From contig SVON01000003.1 in the NCBI GenBank assembly GCA_015066365.1, positions 1 to 61,415 on the forward strand: a stretch of DNA of 61,415 bases. The letters are read 5' to 3'. Made by a program: the position numbers and the translations under genes. The notes beneath the pieces were generated by a model. That model was not told the origin of the DNA. It worked only from the letters and a program-made list of their open reading frames with translations, and searched no databases. Shown piece after piece: positions 1-8,289 of the stretch (within the stretch, counting starts at the first letter, position 1; each line of letters starts with the position of its first letter). This DNA is from Oscillospiraceae bacterium (GTDB lineage: Bacteria; Bacillota; Clostridia; Oscillospirales; Acutalibacteraceae).

Positions 1-148
1 GCACCTGAAGGATCACCCGAAGGATCACCACAGCCGCCGCGGTCTGCTGAAGATGGTTGGTCATCGCCGCAACCTGCTGAACTACTTGACCAAGAAGGAT
101 ATCAATCGGTATCGCGCTATCGTCGAGAAGCTGGGTCTGCGTAAATAA
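1..148 (+). CDS. rpsO: 30S ribosomal protein S15, C-terminal part
   Basis: Only the last 48 codons are present; the start lies before the window. The reading frame begins at base 2 and ends with TAA at 146-148. The visible part carries the S15 signature [16 protein letters not shown] followed by the C-terminal [16 protein letters not shown] helix. S15 binds 16S rRNA and nucleates the platform of the small subunit. It is followed by pnp, the classic rpsO-pnp order of bacteria, and no convincing intrinsic terminator with a long T-run separates them, so co-transcription is likely. Confidence 0.95.
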   Translation, partial: HLKDHPKDHHSRRGLLKMVGHRRNLLNYLTKKDINRYRAIVEKLGLRK

Positions 149-160
149 TTTTGCAAACTT

Positions 161-191
161 GAGGCAGGCGGGGAATGTCCCCTCCTGCCTC
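161..191 (+). other. rpsO-distal hairpin
   Basis: GAGGCAGG (161-168) pairs with CCTGCCTC (184-191) and GGGG (170-173) with CCCC (179-182), around one mismatch. No T-run follows, so this looks more like an mRNA 3'-end stabiliser, weak terminator or processing site between rpsO and pnp than a full terminator. Confidence 0.6.
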
Positions 192-241
192 GTGTTGCGA
201 AATAGGGGGCGTAAAAAGCCCCCCCAAAACCTTGCCAAATG

Positions 242-332
242 CGGAGAGAACGGTTCATTTTTAGCAACGAAATCAGTCCCGAAGAAATGCTTTTTCGAGG
301 TTGATTTCATTGCTAAAACCCGTACCTCTCCG
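242..332 (+). promoter_or_regulatory. Long imperfect hairpin in the pnp leader
   Basis: CGGAGAG (242-248) pairs with CTCTCCG (326-332), ACGG (250-253) with CCGT (320-323), and a 17-base arm at 259-275 pairs with 302-318 with one mismatch. A small inner hairpin caps it. The fold ends about 20 bases before the pnp ribosome site (AGGAGG at 353-358). A long double-stranded leader is the kind of RNase III substrate used in enterobacterial pnp autoregulation; extending that role here is inference. Confidence 0.65.
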
Positions 333-366
333 TTTGGAATATTCAAAATTTTAGGAGGTATTTGTT

Positions 367-2556
367 ATGTTTGAGACGTATCGCAAGTTTGAGACCACCC
401 TGGCCGGTCGTCCCCTGGTCATCGAGACCGGTAAGATGGCTCAGCTGGCCAGCGGTTCCTGCCTGGTGAGCTACGGTGAGACCACCATCCTGTGCACCGT
501 CACCGCTTCTGCCAAGCCCCGTGAGGGCGTGGATTTCTTCCCCATGTCCGTGGACTATGAGGAGAAGATGTACTCTGTGGGCAAGATCCCCGGCTCTTTC
601 CAGCGCCGTGAGTCCCGCCCCAGCGAGAAGGCCATCCTGACCTCTCGTGTGATCGACCGTCCCATCCGTCCTCTGTTCCCCAAGGATATGCGCAACGACG
701 TGACCCTGGTGTGCACCGTGATGAGTGTGGACCCCGATTGCCAGCCTGAGACCACCGCCATGATCGGTGCCTCTTGCGCCATCGCCATTTCCGACATTCC
801 GTGGGATGGCCCCATCTCCGGCGTTGTTGTGGGTCTGGTGGATGGCCAGTTCGTCATCAACCCCACCGCTGAGGAGGAGAAGCGCTCCGAGATGCACGTG
901 ACCGTGGCCTCCACCGCTGACCTGGTGGCGATGATCGAGGCCGGTGCCAACGAGATCGACAACGACACCATGTTCGACGCCATCATGAAGGGCCACGAGG
1001 CCAACCAGCAGGTGGTGGAGTTCATCAACAGCATTGTCAAGGAGATCGGCAAGCCCAAGTTTGACTTCGTGTCCAACGATCCCGACCCCGCAATGTTCGA
1101 GGCCATCAAGGAGTTCGCCATTGACGACGTCAAGGCCGCTCTGGACACCGACGACAAGCGGATCCGCGATGAGCGCCTGATCCCTGTGTACGATGCGGTG
1201 CACGCCAAGTTCGACGAGGTCTATGCCGACCAGATCGAGAAGATCGACGAGTGCCTGTACAAGCTGCAGAAGTTCGTGGTGCGCCGTTGGCTGCTGGACG
1301 AGGGCAAGCGTGTGGATGGTCGTGGCATCAACGATATGCGTCCTCTGGACGCCCAGGTTGACCTGCTGCCCCGCACCCACGGCAGCGGTATGTTCACCCG
1401 TGGCCAGACCCAGGTTCTGACCACCTGCACTCTGGGCGGCGCTAAGGACGCTCAGCTGCTGGATGGTCTGGACGATCAGCGTGAGAAGCGCTATATGCAT
1501 CACTACAATTTCCCCTCCTACTCTGTGGGCGAGACCAAGCCCTCCCGCGGCCCCGGCCGTCGTGAGATCGGTCACGGTGCCCTGGCTGAGCGTGCTCTGG
1601 TGCCGGTGCTGCCCTCTCTGGAGGAGTTCCCCTACACCATCCGTCTGGTGTCCGAGGTGCTGTCCTCCAACGGCTCCACCTCTCAGGCTTCCATCTGCGG
1701 CTCTACTCTGGCCCTGATGGCTGCCGGCGTGCCGATCAAGGCTCCCGTTGCCGGTATCTCCTGCGGTCTGATCACCGAGGGCGACCGTTTTATGACCATG
1801 GTGGATATCCAGGGTCTGGAGGACTTCTTCGGCGATATGGACTTTAAGGTGGGCGGTACCAAGAAGGGTATCACTGCCATCCAGATGGACCTGAAGGTGC
1901 ACGGTCTGACCCCCGCCATCATCCGTGAGGCGCTGGACAAGACCTACACCGCCCGTTGCCACATTCTGGACGAGGTTATGCTCAAAGCCATCCCCGAGGT
2001 GCGTCCCGAGCTGTCTAAGTATGCTCCCAAGATGCTGTCCACCAAGATCGACACCGACAAGATCGGCGGCGTGATCGGTAAGGGCGGCAAGGTGATCCAG
2101 CAGATCCAGGCGGACTGCAACTGCGTGGTCAACGTGGAGGAGGATGGCACCGTGACCATCCTGTCCACCGACCTGGCGGATGCCAACCGCGCTCTGCAGA
2201 TCATCGAGACCATTGCCAAGGATCCCGAGATCGGTGCCATCTATAAGGGTAAGGTTACCCGCCTGATGACCTTCGGCGCCTTTGTGGAGATCGCCCCCGG
2301 CAAGGAGGGCCTGGTCCACGTGTCCAAGCTGGATCTGAACCGCGTGGAGCGGGTGGAGGATGCTGTAGCTGTGGGCGACACCATCGCCGTCATGGTCACC
2401 GAGATCGACGAGCAGGGCCGCATCAACCTGTCCCGTAAGGACGCCATCATCAAGATGGAGGGCCTGAACCCTGAGGATTACGCCACCGCTCCGGCTCCCC
2501 GCCGCGAGGGTGGTCGCCGTGACGGCGGCCGTGGTCCCCGCCGCGACCATCGCTAA
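367..2556 (+). CDS. pnp: Polyribonucleotide nucleotidyltransferase (PNPase)
   Basis: Phosphorolytic 3'-5' exoribonuclease of mRNA decay, active as a cytoplasmic trimer. At 729 residues it has full family length: an RNase PH-like domain (about 10-140), an alpha-helical linker, the second, catalytic RNase PH domain (about 315-540), a KH domain with the motif GGVIGKGGKVIQQI near 566, and an S1 RNA-binding domain (about 627-694) with KVTRLMTFGAFVEI. A short Arg/Gly-rich tail (APRREGGRRDGGRG) follows the S1 domain and may add nonspecific RNA affinity. The start ATG is 8 bases after AGGAGG. Codon choice is typical of a highly expressed gene. Confidence 0.97.
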   Translation: MFETYRKFETTLAGRPLVIETGKMAQLASGSCLVSYGETTILCTVTASAKPREGVDFFPMSVDYEEKMYSVGKIPGSFQRRESRPSEKAILTSRVIDRPIRPLFPKDMRNDVTLVCTVMSVDPDCQPETTAMIGASCAIAISDIPWDGPISGVVVGLVDGQFVINPTAEEEKRSEMHVTVASTADLVAMIEAGANEIDNDTMFDAIMKGHEANQQVVEFINSIVKEIGKPKFDFVSNDPDPAMFEAIKEFAIDDVKAALDTDDKRIRDERLIPVYDAVHAKFDEVYADQIEKIDECLYKLQKFVVRRWLLDEGKRVDGRGINDMRPLDAQVDLLPRTHGSGMFTRGQTQVLTTCTLGGAKDAQLLDGLDDQREKRYMHHYNFPSYSVGETKPSRGPGRREIGHGALAERALVPVLPSLEEFPYTIRLVSEVLSSNGSTSQASICGSTLALMAAGVPIKAPVAGISCGLITEGDRFMTMVDIQGLEDFFGDMDFKVGGTKKGITAIQMDLKVHGLTPAIIREALDKTYTARCHILDEVMLKAIPEVRPELSKYAPKMLSTKIDTDKIGGVIGKGGKVIQQIQADCNCVVNVEEDGTVTILSTDLADANRALQIIETIAKDPEIGAIYKGKVTRLMTFGAFVEIAPGKEGLVHVSKLDLNRVERVEDAVAVGDTIAVMVTEIDEQGRINLSRKDAIIKMEGLNPEDYATAPAPRREGGRRDGGRGPRRDHR

Positions 2557-2569
2557 TTAAGTGACCCCA

Positions 2570-2606
2570 TCAACCGCTATCCGTTAGGGTAGCGGTTGAT
2601 TTTTTT
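2570..2606 (+). terminator. Intrinsic terminator of rpsO-pnp
   Basis: TCAACCGCTA (2570-2579) pairs with TAGCGGTTGA (2590-2599), extended inward by three pairs to a GTTA loop, followed by seven T. Confidence 0.93.
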
Positions 2607-2616
2607 GTCCGGGGAC

Positions 2617-2645
2617 TTGGCAAAGTGATTTTCTTGTGGTATAAT
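2617..2645 (+). promoter_or_regulatory. Sigma-A promoter of the 2680 gene
   Basis: TTGGCA (2617-2622), 17-base spacer, TATAAT (2640-2645). Confidence 0.85.
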
Positions 2646-2679
2646 AGCGATATATTGATTAAAATAGGAGGATCGCTGT

Positions 2680-3531
2680 ATGAAAAACAAGCCCGATTCT
2701 ATCCTTGGGAATACCGAAGAACTGACTCCGGAGATGCCGGAGCAGACCGCTCCTGCTCCCGCTGACCCGGTAGAGGAGACCGCTACCCCGGTGGAGGCCG
2801 AGGCGGCGGAGGAGACCCTTGCCCCTCCGGTGACCCGCCGGTATAACAAGCGGGGCAAGCGCCGGGGCAAATACGCCTATGCGGCGCCGCTGGGTCTGCT
2901 GATCTCCCTGCTGAGCATCGTGGGTGTGGTGGCGATTGTCAGCACCTGCATCGGTTGGATCAAGGACGCCACCGACACCACCTATCTCCACGACGAGATG
3001 TATTATTATCTGGAGCCGATGATCTTTTATGCGCCGGAGCCCTTTACGGATGCCGCCAAGAACCCCCAGGACGTGTTCCTCAATGCGGCGGCGTACCGGG
3101 TGATGGCGGCGGAGAGCATCCGTATCGACCGGGAGAAGGACGAGAGTATCTACCCGGTGGACGAGAACGGCCGTATCGCGGTGCCGGCGGAGGAGATCGA
3201 GACCGCGTATAAGGCGCTGTACGGCGCTTCTGCCAAGGTGCAGCACAAGAGCTTGGAAGAGAGCGGTCTGGAATACGACCAAAGTGACCATTGCTACTAT
3301 ATGCACATCCAAACCCCCGCTACCATGGAGCAGGCCTTTGTGGTGTCGGTGGACCGTAGTTCGGATGAGTATGAGGTGCGGGTCGGCTTTGTGCCCAAGG
3401 CGGACATCAAGCTGGACCGGTATGGCCGTGAGGTGGCGCCCACCGAGGAGATGGCCACCCATTTTAAGACCTTCACCCTCAAACGGACGGACGACGATCA
3501 GTATTACGTCTACGCCTGCAAAAACGAGTAA
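2680..3531 (+). CDS. Single-pass membrane protein of unknown function
   Basis: 283 residues, not recognised. The first 50 residues are rich in Pro, Glu and Thr and probably disordered. A basic stretch (RRYNKRGKRRGK, about 51-62) precedes one hydrophobic segment (about 68-92), so the long C-terminal part should lie outside the membrane by the positive-inside rule. That part has no Cys-rich or enzyme motif that I can see. The ATG follows AGGAGG with 8 bases spacing. The gene has its own promoter and a small zinc-ribbon membrane protein follows 55 bases later, possibly in the same transcript. Confidence 0.8.
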   Translation: MKNKPDSILGNTEELTPEMPEQTAPAPADPVEETATPVEAEAAEETLAPPVTRRYNKRGKRRGKYAYAAPLGLLISLLSIVGVVAIVSTCIGWIKDATDTTYLHDEMYYYLEPMIFYAPEPFTDAAKNPQDVFLNAAAYRVMAAESIRIDREKDESIYPVDENGRIAVPAEEIETAYKALYGASAKVQHKSLEESGLEYDQSDHCYYMHIQTPATMEQAFVVSVDRSSDEYEVRVGFVPKADIKLDRYGREVAPTEEMATHFKTFTLKRTDDDQYYVYACKNE

Positions 3532-3586
3532 TAAGAATTCGGTAGAATTGAGGTAATCTTGAGCAAGTTGGCAAGGAGGATACACC

Positions 3587-4120
3587 ATGTTTTGTAGAAA
3601 TTGCGGTAATGTAATCAACGAGGATCAGAAGTTCTGCAGCGCTTGCGGTACCGCTGTGGCGCAGAAAGCGGCGGGCTCGGTAGGCGGAGCGGTGCAAGGG
3701 GTGATTTCTGCTTCTCCAAAAAAGAAAGCCGGTTTGATCATCGGCATCGTGGCGGCGGTGGCGCTGGCGCTGACCTTGGTGCTGGTGCTGGCCATCCCCG
3801 GCGATCCTGCAGATCTGTTGACGGATAACACGTGGTATCTTGAGGTGAATTTTGCTAGTGATCAGTACACAAGAGGAGAGATGATCACCTTTTATACTAA
3901 CGGAGAGGCGATAGAGACTCACGTAATCTCGTACAATTTTGGTAGAGACTTCCGAGATCCGTCTAAAAAGCACAAGGACTGGGAAGTGTTAGAGAATAAC
4001 GTGTTACATTATGGTAGTAATTACTATCAGTGGGAAACGGAATGGTACGTATCCGGGTCTGAATTGCGCATTGGCCAAGACGTGTATAGTTCAGATAATG
4101 ATTTTGGTTATCAAGAGTGA
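3587..4120 (+). CDS. Zinc-ribbon membrane protein of unknown function
   Basis: 177 residues. The N-terminus is a treble-clef type zinc ribbon with CRNC (3-6) and CSAC (19-22), common at the head of many small Firmicute membrane proteins. A Gly/Ala/Lys linker leads to one transmembrane segment (about 49-70). The outer domain (about 75-177) is rich in Tyr, Trp, Asn and Asp and unrecognised. From about base 3835 to the stop the DNA is clearly AT-richer and uses different codons from the first half and the neighbours, suggesting that the outer domain was acquired separately. AAGGAGG precedes the start. Confidence 0.8.
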   Translation: MFCRNCGNVINEDQKFCSACGTAVAQKAAGSVGGAVQGVISASPKKKAGLIIGIVAAVALALTLVLVLAIPGDPADLLTDNTWYLEVNFASDQYTRGEMITFYTNGEAIETHVISYNFGRDFRDPSKKHKDWEVLENNVLHYGSNYYQWETEWYVSGSELRIGQDVYSSDNDFGYQE

Positions 4121-4132
4121 CACCGGAATAGA

Positions 4133-4165
4133 AAAGAGCCTGTGGCGTTACGCCACAGGCTCTTT
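4133..4165 (+). terminator. Intrinsic terminator, near-perfect 15 bp stem
   Basis: Fifteen bases at 4133-4147 pair with 4151-4165 around a TTA loop; A-run on one side and T-run on the other let it act in both directions. The stem core GAGCCTGTGGCG recurs at 48227. Confidence 0.9.
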
Positions 4166-4177
4166 ATTCTAAACGAA

Positions 4178-4200
4178 AACCACGCAATCGTCGCGTGGTT
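4178..4200. repeat. Short hairpin AACCACGC/GCGTGGTT
   Basis: Eight-base perfect arms around a 7-base loop, just before the MITE-like repeat; a second small hairpin CCCGC-CTCA-GCGGG follows at 4226-4239. No role is apparent. Confidence 0.5.
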
Positions 4201-4239
4201 GGGTAATGCTTTAGCGATGAAAAAGCCCGCCTCAGCGGG

Positions 4240-4382
4240 AAGGCCCCCTTGTGTAAAGGGGGCTCCGCCCGTAGGGCGGTGGGGGATTGTCATTGATAAA
4301 TAGGTTAGTCTGCAATTAACAATCCCTCCGACCTCGTCGGCAATGCCTCCTCGGCCACCTCCCTTTACACAAGGGAGGCTTT
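4240..4382. repeat. MITE-like imperfect inverted repeat
   Basis: The 413-base gap 4121-4533 has no gene. Within it the left arm (about 4240-4291) and the right arm (about 4317-4382) are imperfect inverted copies: CCCTTGTGTAAAGGG at 4246 faces CCCTTTACACAAGGG at 4360, and GGGATTGT faces ACAATCCC near the centre. Each outer arm also holds its own short hairpin. The structure resembles small non-autonomous palindromic elements seen in many gut Clostridia; it has no coding capacity. The remaining flank 4383-4505 shows nothing I can interpret. Confidence 0.65.
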
Positions 4383-4506
4383 ATTAGGCACTACCTCAAC
4401 CTTATATGGCTAGTAATCCATGCGCGGCTGACAGGCCAATAAAAAGCGCACCCCGGCGCAGCCAGTAGTATTAGGGCTATGCTGAGCAGAGCTCTAAAAT
4501 GAAATA

Positions 4507-4525
4507 CCCCCCGCTATGCGGGGGG
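4507..4525 (-). terminator. Probable hflX terminator
   Basis: CCCCCCGC and GCGGGGGG flank a TAT loop a few bases after the hflX stop on the minus strand; the following T-tract is short and interrupted. Confidence 0.7.
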
Positions 4526-4533
4526 ATTATTAT

Positions 4534-5787
4534 TTATTTTTCTTCTTCCACCACGTACTCGGCGGTTTCCGCCAGCAGGCGGGCACCCAGGATGACGGTC
4601 ATCGCCAAACCCTCGGGGACATACTCCTCATACTCCACCTGACCGTCCCGGCGGCATTGTTCCGCCAGAGCGCCTTTGGAGAAGGGGAGCAGCAGCTTCA
4701 CCTTTTTGCGGTCAGGGGGCAGAGCCTCCGCCACCGCGGCGAGCAACGCCTCGATGCCGGTGCCGTTTTTGGCGCTGATGCGGATAAAGCGGGGGCTGTC
4801 GCCCAATTCCGGCGCCAGATCGCACTTGTTCATCACCCGGAGGATGGGCGTTTCACCGCAGCCCAGCTCCGCCAATAGGTCACCGGTGACCTGCAGATGC
4901 TCGTCGGCGTGTTCGCTGGAGGCGTCGCAGATGTTGAGGATCACGTCGGCGTCCACCGCCTCCTCCAAGGTGGAGTGAAAGGCCCGCACCAACTGGTGGG
5001 GGAGACGTCGGACGAAGCCAACGGTGTCCACCAGCATCACCTCCCGGCCATCCGGCAGGCGGAGAGCCCGAGCGGTGGGGTCCAGGGTGGCAAACAGTTT
5101 ATCCTCCGCCAGTACACCGGCATCGGTGAGGTAGTTCAACAGGGTGGATTTGCCGGCGTTGGTGTAGCCTACCAGCGCCACGGTGGGGATGCCGTCCTTG
5201 CGGCGGCGCTCCCGCCGGAGTTTGCGCTGACTCTCCACCTTTTCGAGAGATTCCCGGATGGCGCTCAGACGGCGGCGAATGTGCCGCCGGTCGCTCTCCA
5301 GCTTGGTCTCGCCGGGGCCACGGGTGCCGATGCCGCCGCCCTGACGGGACAGCGCCGCGCCCTGACCGGTCAGCCGGGGCAGCATATACTGGAGCTGGGC
5401 CAGCTCCACCTGCAACCGTCCTTCGGCGGAGCGGGCACGCCCGGCAAAAATATCTAAAATCAGCATCGTCCGGTCGATGAGACGACAGGGGAAGATCTCC
5501 TCTAGGTTTCTCAGCTGGGTGGGGGAGAGCTCCCGGTCCATCACCACCAGGTCGATGTCCTCAGCCTGGCATTGGAGGGCGATCTCCTCCGCCCGACCAC
5601 GGCCAAGACACGTGGCCTTGTCGGGGGAATCCTTCTTCTGGGTGGCGGTGCCCACCACCACACCGCCGGCGGTGTCCACCAGTTCGGCCAGTTCGTTCAG
5701 CGATACCTCACAGTCAAATTCTCCGGTATCCACCGACACCAACAGCACCCGTTCCGGTTGATCCTGCTGAATTTCGTGTAGCTCCAT
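4534..5787 (-). CDS. hflX: GTPase HflX
   Basis: Ribosome-associated GTPase that splits stalled or stress-damaged 70S ribosomes. The 417-residue product has the HflX N-terminal domain with the CLGRGRAEEI motif, a glycine-rich segment GGGIGTRGPGETKLE (about 150-164), a charged coiled helix, and a G domain with G1 GYTNAGKST (about 207-215), G3 DTVGF (about 254-258) and G4 NKCD. I chose the ATG at 5787 because AGGAGG lies 8 bases before it; a GTG three codons upstream touches the ribosome site. It is transcribed alone from its own promoter. Confidence 0.95.
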   Translation of the reverse strand: MELHEIQQDQPERVLLVSVDTGEFDCEVSLNELAELVDTAGGVVVGTATQKKDSPDKATCLGRGRAEEIALQCQAEDIDLVVMDRELSPTQLRNLEEIFPCRLIDRTMLILDIFAGRARSAEGRLQVELAQLQYMLPRLTGQGAALSRQGGGIGTRGPGETKLESDRRHIRRRLSAIRESLEKVESQRKLRRERRRKDGIPTVALVGYTNAGKSTLLNYLTDAGVLAEDKLFATLDPTARALRLPDGREVMLVDTVGFVRRLPHQLVRAFHSTLEEAVDADVILNICDASSEHADEHLQVTGDLLAELGCGETPILRVMNKCDLAPELGDSPRFIRISAKNGTGIEALLAAVAEALPPDRKKVKLLLPFSKGALAEQCRRDGQVEYEEYVPEGLAMTVILGARLLAETAEYVVEEEK

Positions 5788-5813
5788 CGTGAGCACCTCC
5801 TTTCTTTTGGTCT

Positions 5814-5842
5814 ATTCTAGCACACATTTTGCCGGTGGGCAA
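5814..5842 (-). promoter_or_regulatory. hflX promoter
   Basis: On the minus strand TTGCCC (5842-5837), 17 bases, TAGAAT (5819-5814). Confidence 0.75.
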
Positions 5843-5936
5843 GATTCTTGTGCAACCTTTCCAGTAAAAGCGGCAAAATTTTTGTGAAAATTTTTCGGGA
5901 AATTTGCAATAGGGTGTAGCATTATACCAATATGTG

Positions 5937-5945
5937 TGGTATAAT
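5937..5945 (+). promoter_or_regulatory. Extended -10 promoter of the PRPP synthetase gene
   Basis: TGG TATAAT (5937-5945) is an extended -10 element; there is no good -35 hexamer at 16-18 bases, which fits that promoter type. Confidence 0.6.
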
Positions 5946-5984
5946 GATGGAAATGTGATATTTTCTGAGAGGGGAAGAGCAAAC

Positions 5985-7133
5985 ATGGATAAAATCACCA
6001 GCGAAAATGTCTTTAAGCTAGAGGCCAACGTGGCGCCTCTGCGCATCATCTCGATGAACGGTGCTCAGGAATTGGGCAAGAAGATCGAGGATCATCTGCT
6101 CCGTTGGGCTCACCGTTGCGGCAAAGAAGAGGAGAGCTTCTCGATCGAGGTGTCTTGTCCTCGTTTCTCTTCCGGTGACGCCAAGGGCCTGATCAAGGAG
6201 TCTATCCGCGGCACCGACCTGTACATTCTGGTGGATGTGGGCAACTACAACTGCAAGTATAGTATGTACGGCTTTGAGAACGCTATGTCCCCCGACGATC
6301 ATTATCAGGATCTGCGCCGTATCATCCAGGCCACCAGCGGCAAGGCGCACCGCATCAACGTGATTATGCCCAACCTGTATGGCGGTCGTCAGCACCGCCG
6401 CAGCTACCGTGAGAGTCTGGACTGCGCCGTGGCTCTGCAGGAGCTGCAGGCTATGGGTGTGGACAACATCGTCACCTTTGACGCCCACGACCCCCGTGTG
6501 TGCAACGCGGTGCCCATGATGGGTTTTGATAATATGATGCCTTCCTACCAGGTGATGAAGGCGATGTTCCGGGATATCCCCAACCTGCGTCCCGACCCCC
6601 AGCACCTGATGGTGGTGTCCCCCGACGAGGGCGCCCTGAACCGCAATATGTACTATGCGGTGAATATGGGTGTCGAGATGGGTATGTTCTATAAGCGCCG
6701 TGACTATTCCCGCATCGTCAACGGTCGCAACCCCATCGTGGCCCACGAGTATCTGGGCACCTCGGTGGAGGGCAAGGACATCTTTATCGCTGACGACATC
6801 ATCGCCTCCGGCGAGTCGATGCTGGATATTGCCTACGAGCTGAAGAAGCGTAAGGCTAATCGCATCTTTGCGTATGCCACCTACGCCATCTTCACCGCCG
6901 GCTTGGAGAAGATGGATAAGGCGGTGGCCGATGGCGTGCTGGACGGCGTGTTCGGCACCAATCTGACCTACCGCACCCCCGAACTCCTGCAGCGTGATTG
7001 GTTCCACGAGGTGGACTGCTCCAAGTACGTAGCCTATTACATCGCCGCTCTGAATCACAACATTTCCATCACGTCTCTGATCGATTCTCACGATAAGATC
7101 CAGAACCTGTTGACCAGATACCGCGGCGAATAA
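5985..7133 (+). CDS. prs: Ribose-phosphate pyrophosphokinase
   Basis: Makes 5-phosphoribosyl-1-pyrophosphate from ribose 5-phosphate and ATP for purine, pyrimidine, His and Trp synthesis. The 382-residue product is longer than the usual 310-320 residue enzyme, with an N-terminal extension; it belongs to a long clostridial variant. Family marks are PNLYGGRQHRRSYRESL, the FDAHDPRV segment, and the PRPP-binding loop as IADDIIASGES in place of the common VDDxIxTGGT. The loop change means that activity should be tested rather than assumed. The ATG at 5985 follows GAGAGGGGA; an upstream in-frame ATG at 5934 overlaps the promoter and is unlikely. Confidence 0.88.
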   Translation: MDKITSENVFKLEANVAPLRIISMNGAQELGKKIEDHLLRWAHRCGKEEESFSIEVSCPRFSSGDAKGLIKESIRGTDLYILVDVGNYNCKYSMYGFENAMSPDDHYQDLRRIIQATSGKAHRINVIMPNLYGGRQHRRSYRESLDCAVALQELQAMGVDNIVTFDAHDPRVCNAVPMMGFDNMMPSYQVMKAMFRDIPNLRPDPQHLMVVSPDEGALNRNMYYAVNMGVEMGMFYKRRDYSRIVNGRNPIVAHEYLGTSVEGKDIFIADDIIASGESMLDIAYELKKRKANRIFAYATYAIFTAGLEKMDKAVADGVLDGVFGTNLTYRTPELLQRDWFHEVDCSKYVAYYIAALNHNISITSLIDSHDKIQNLLTRYRGE

Positions 7134-7149
7134 TTGTAACGTTGATCCG

Positions 7150-7184
7150 GCAACACCCGAAATGCGTTTCGGGTGTTGCTTTGG
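7150..7184 (+). terminator. Intrinsic terminator of prs
   Basis: Thirteen-base perfect stem 7150-7162/7167-7179 with a TGCG loop, then TTTGGTT. Confidence 0.85.
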
Positions 7185-7219
7185 TTAGGGGTTTACTGTC
7201 ACCCTAGAGAGGATTTTGT

Positions 7220-8104
7220 ATGGCAAAGCGGCTTTTGTTGATTCTCAATCCCACCTCCGGCAAGATGGCGGGCAAACGGCACCTGGCGGACGTGGTGGAG
7301 GCCTTTGTGCGGGCAGGCTATGCGCCCACGGTGTTCACCACCACCCATCGGGGCCACGGCTGTGAGCTGGCCCGGGAATACGGCGGCAGGGTGGACTTGG
7401 TGGTCTGCCTGGGCGGTGACGGCACCTTTAACGAGGTGGTGTCCGGTCTGCTGATGGCAGGGCACACCACCCCCATTGGCTATATTCCCTGCGGCAGCAC
7501 CAACGATTTTGCCGCCAGCATCGGGCTGAAAAAGACCATTCAAGAGGCCACAGCGGCCATTATCAAAGGAGAACCCCATACCTTTGACATGGGTTCCTTT
7601 GGTGATCGGTATTTTTCCTACGTGGCCTCCTTCGGTGCCTTTACGCAGGCTTCGTATGCCACCTCTCAGAGCATCAAGAATGCGTTGGGTCACTTGGCCT
7701 ACGTGCTGGAGGGGATGAAAGAGGTCACCAAGATCCGCTCCCACCACGTGGCGTTTGAGGTGGATGGCAAACACATCGAGGGGGACTATCTCTTCGGTGC
7801 CATCAGCAATTCCACCTCTCTGGGGGGGATTCTGACCCTCAGCCCGGACGTGGTGGATATGAACGACGGGATGCTGGAGATGCTGTTGGTGAAAAAGCCC
7901 CGCAACCCGATGGAGCTGAGTGCCTGTGTCACCGCGTTGCTGATGAAAAACTATCAGTCTCCGATGCTGGAGTTTTGCAGCGGCTCCCAGTTCCGGGTTA
8001 CTGCCGATGCGGCGATGGATTGGACGCTGGACGGCGAGTGGGCCAAGGGGCAGGAAACCCTGATTGTGGAAAATCTCCGGGACGCGATTCATCTGGTTTG
8101 TTGA
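7220..8104 (+). CDS. Diacylglycerol kinase family lipid kinase
   Basis: 294 residues, the full length of the DagK/YegS/BmrU family of soluble lipid kinases that phosphorylate diacylglycerol or related lipids at the membrane. Visible motifs are the nucleotide-binding LNPTSGK (9-15), GGDGTFNEV (about 64-72) and PCGSTNDFA (about 91-99). The second, beta-sandwich domain follows. The exact lipid substrate cannot be told from sequence; DgkB-type recycling of diacylglycerol from lipoteichoic acid synthesis is one option. The ribosome site is weak (AGAGAGGA), and the gene sits alone between two terminators. Confidence 0.9.
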   Translation: MAKRLLLILNPTSGKMAGKRHLADVVEAFVRAGYAPTVFTTTHRGHGCELAREYGGRVDLVVCLGGDGTFNEVVSGLLMAGHTTPIGYIPCGSTNDFAASIGLKKTIQEATAAIIKGEPHTFDMGSFGDRYFSYVASFGAFTQASYATSQSIKNALGHLAYVLEGMKEVTKIRSHHVAFEVDGKHIEGDYLFGAISNSTSLGGILTLSPDVVDMNDGMLEMLLVKKPRNPMELSACVTALLMKNYQSPMLEFCSGSQFRVTADAAMDWTLDGEWAKGQETLIVENLRDAIHLVC

Positions 8105-8148
8105 TCGGAGCGGCTTCTTCGCCGGCCTTTATTTATCCCAGATTTTTT

Positions 8149-8184
8149 GCCGCAGAGCGTTTTGCTACGTTCTGCGGCTTTCTT
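8149..8184 (+). terminator. Terminator of the lipid kinase gene
   Basis: GCCGCAGAGCG (8149-8159) pairs with CGTTCTGCGGC (8168-8178, one G-U), followed by TTTCTT. Confidence 0.85.
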
Positions 8185-8289
8185 ATGTGCGAAAACCGCA
8201 ATAAATTTGTGCAAAATAGACAAAAGCGAAAGTTAAAATACCCCGTTTGAGAAAAATGTTTCGTCATTTTTAATTAATACTTGCATTAT

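Noticed and set aside
343-2550. Long open frame antisense to pnp (and similar antisense frames under glgP, proS, the vor genes and others)
   Set aside because: These are mirror frames of GC-rich, codon-biased genes: repetitive His/Gly/Leu/Val composition, no ribosome sites and no family motifs.
3646-3655. GGTACCGCT resembling a T-box core
   Set aside because: It is inside the zinc-ribbon coding sequence and has no stem I or terminator around it.
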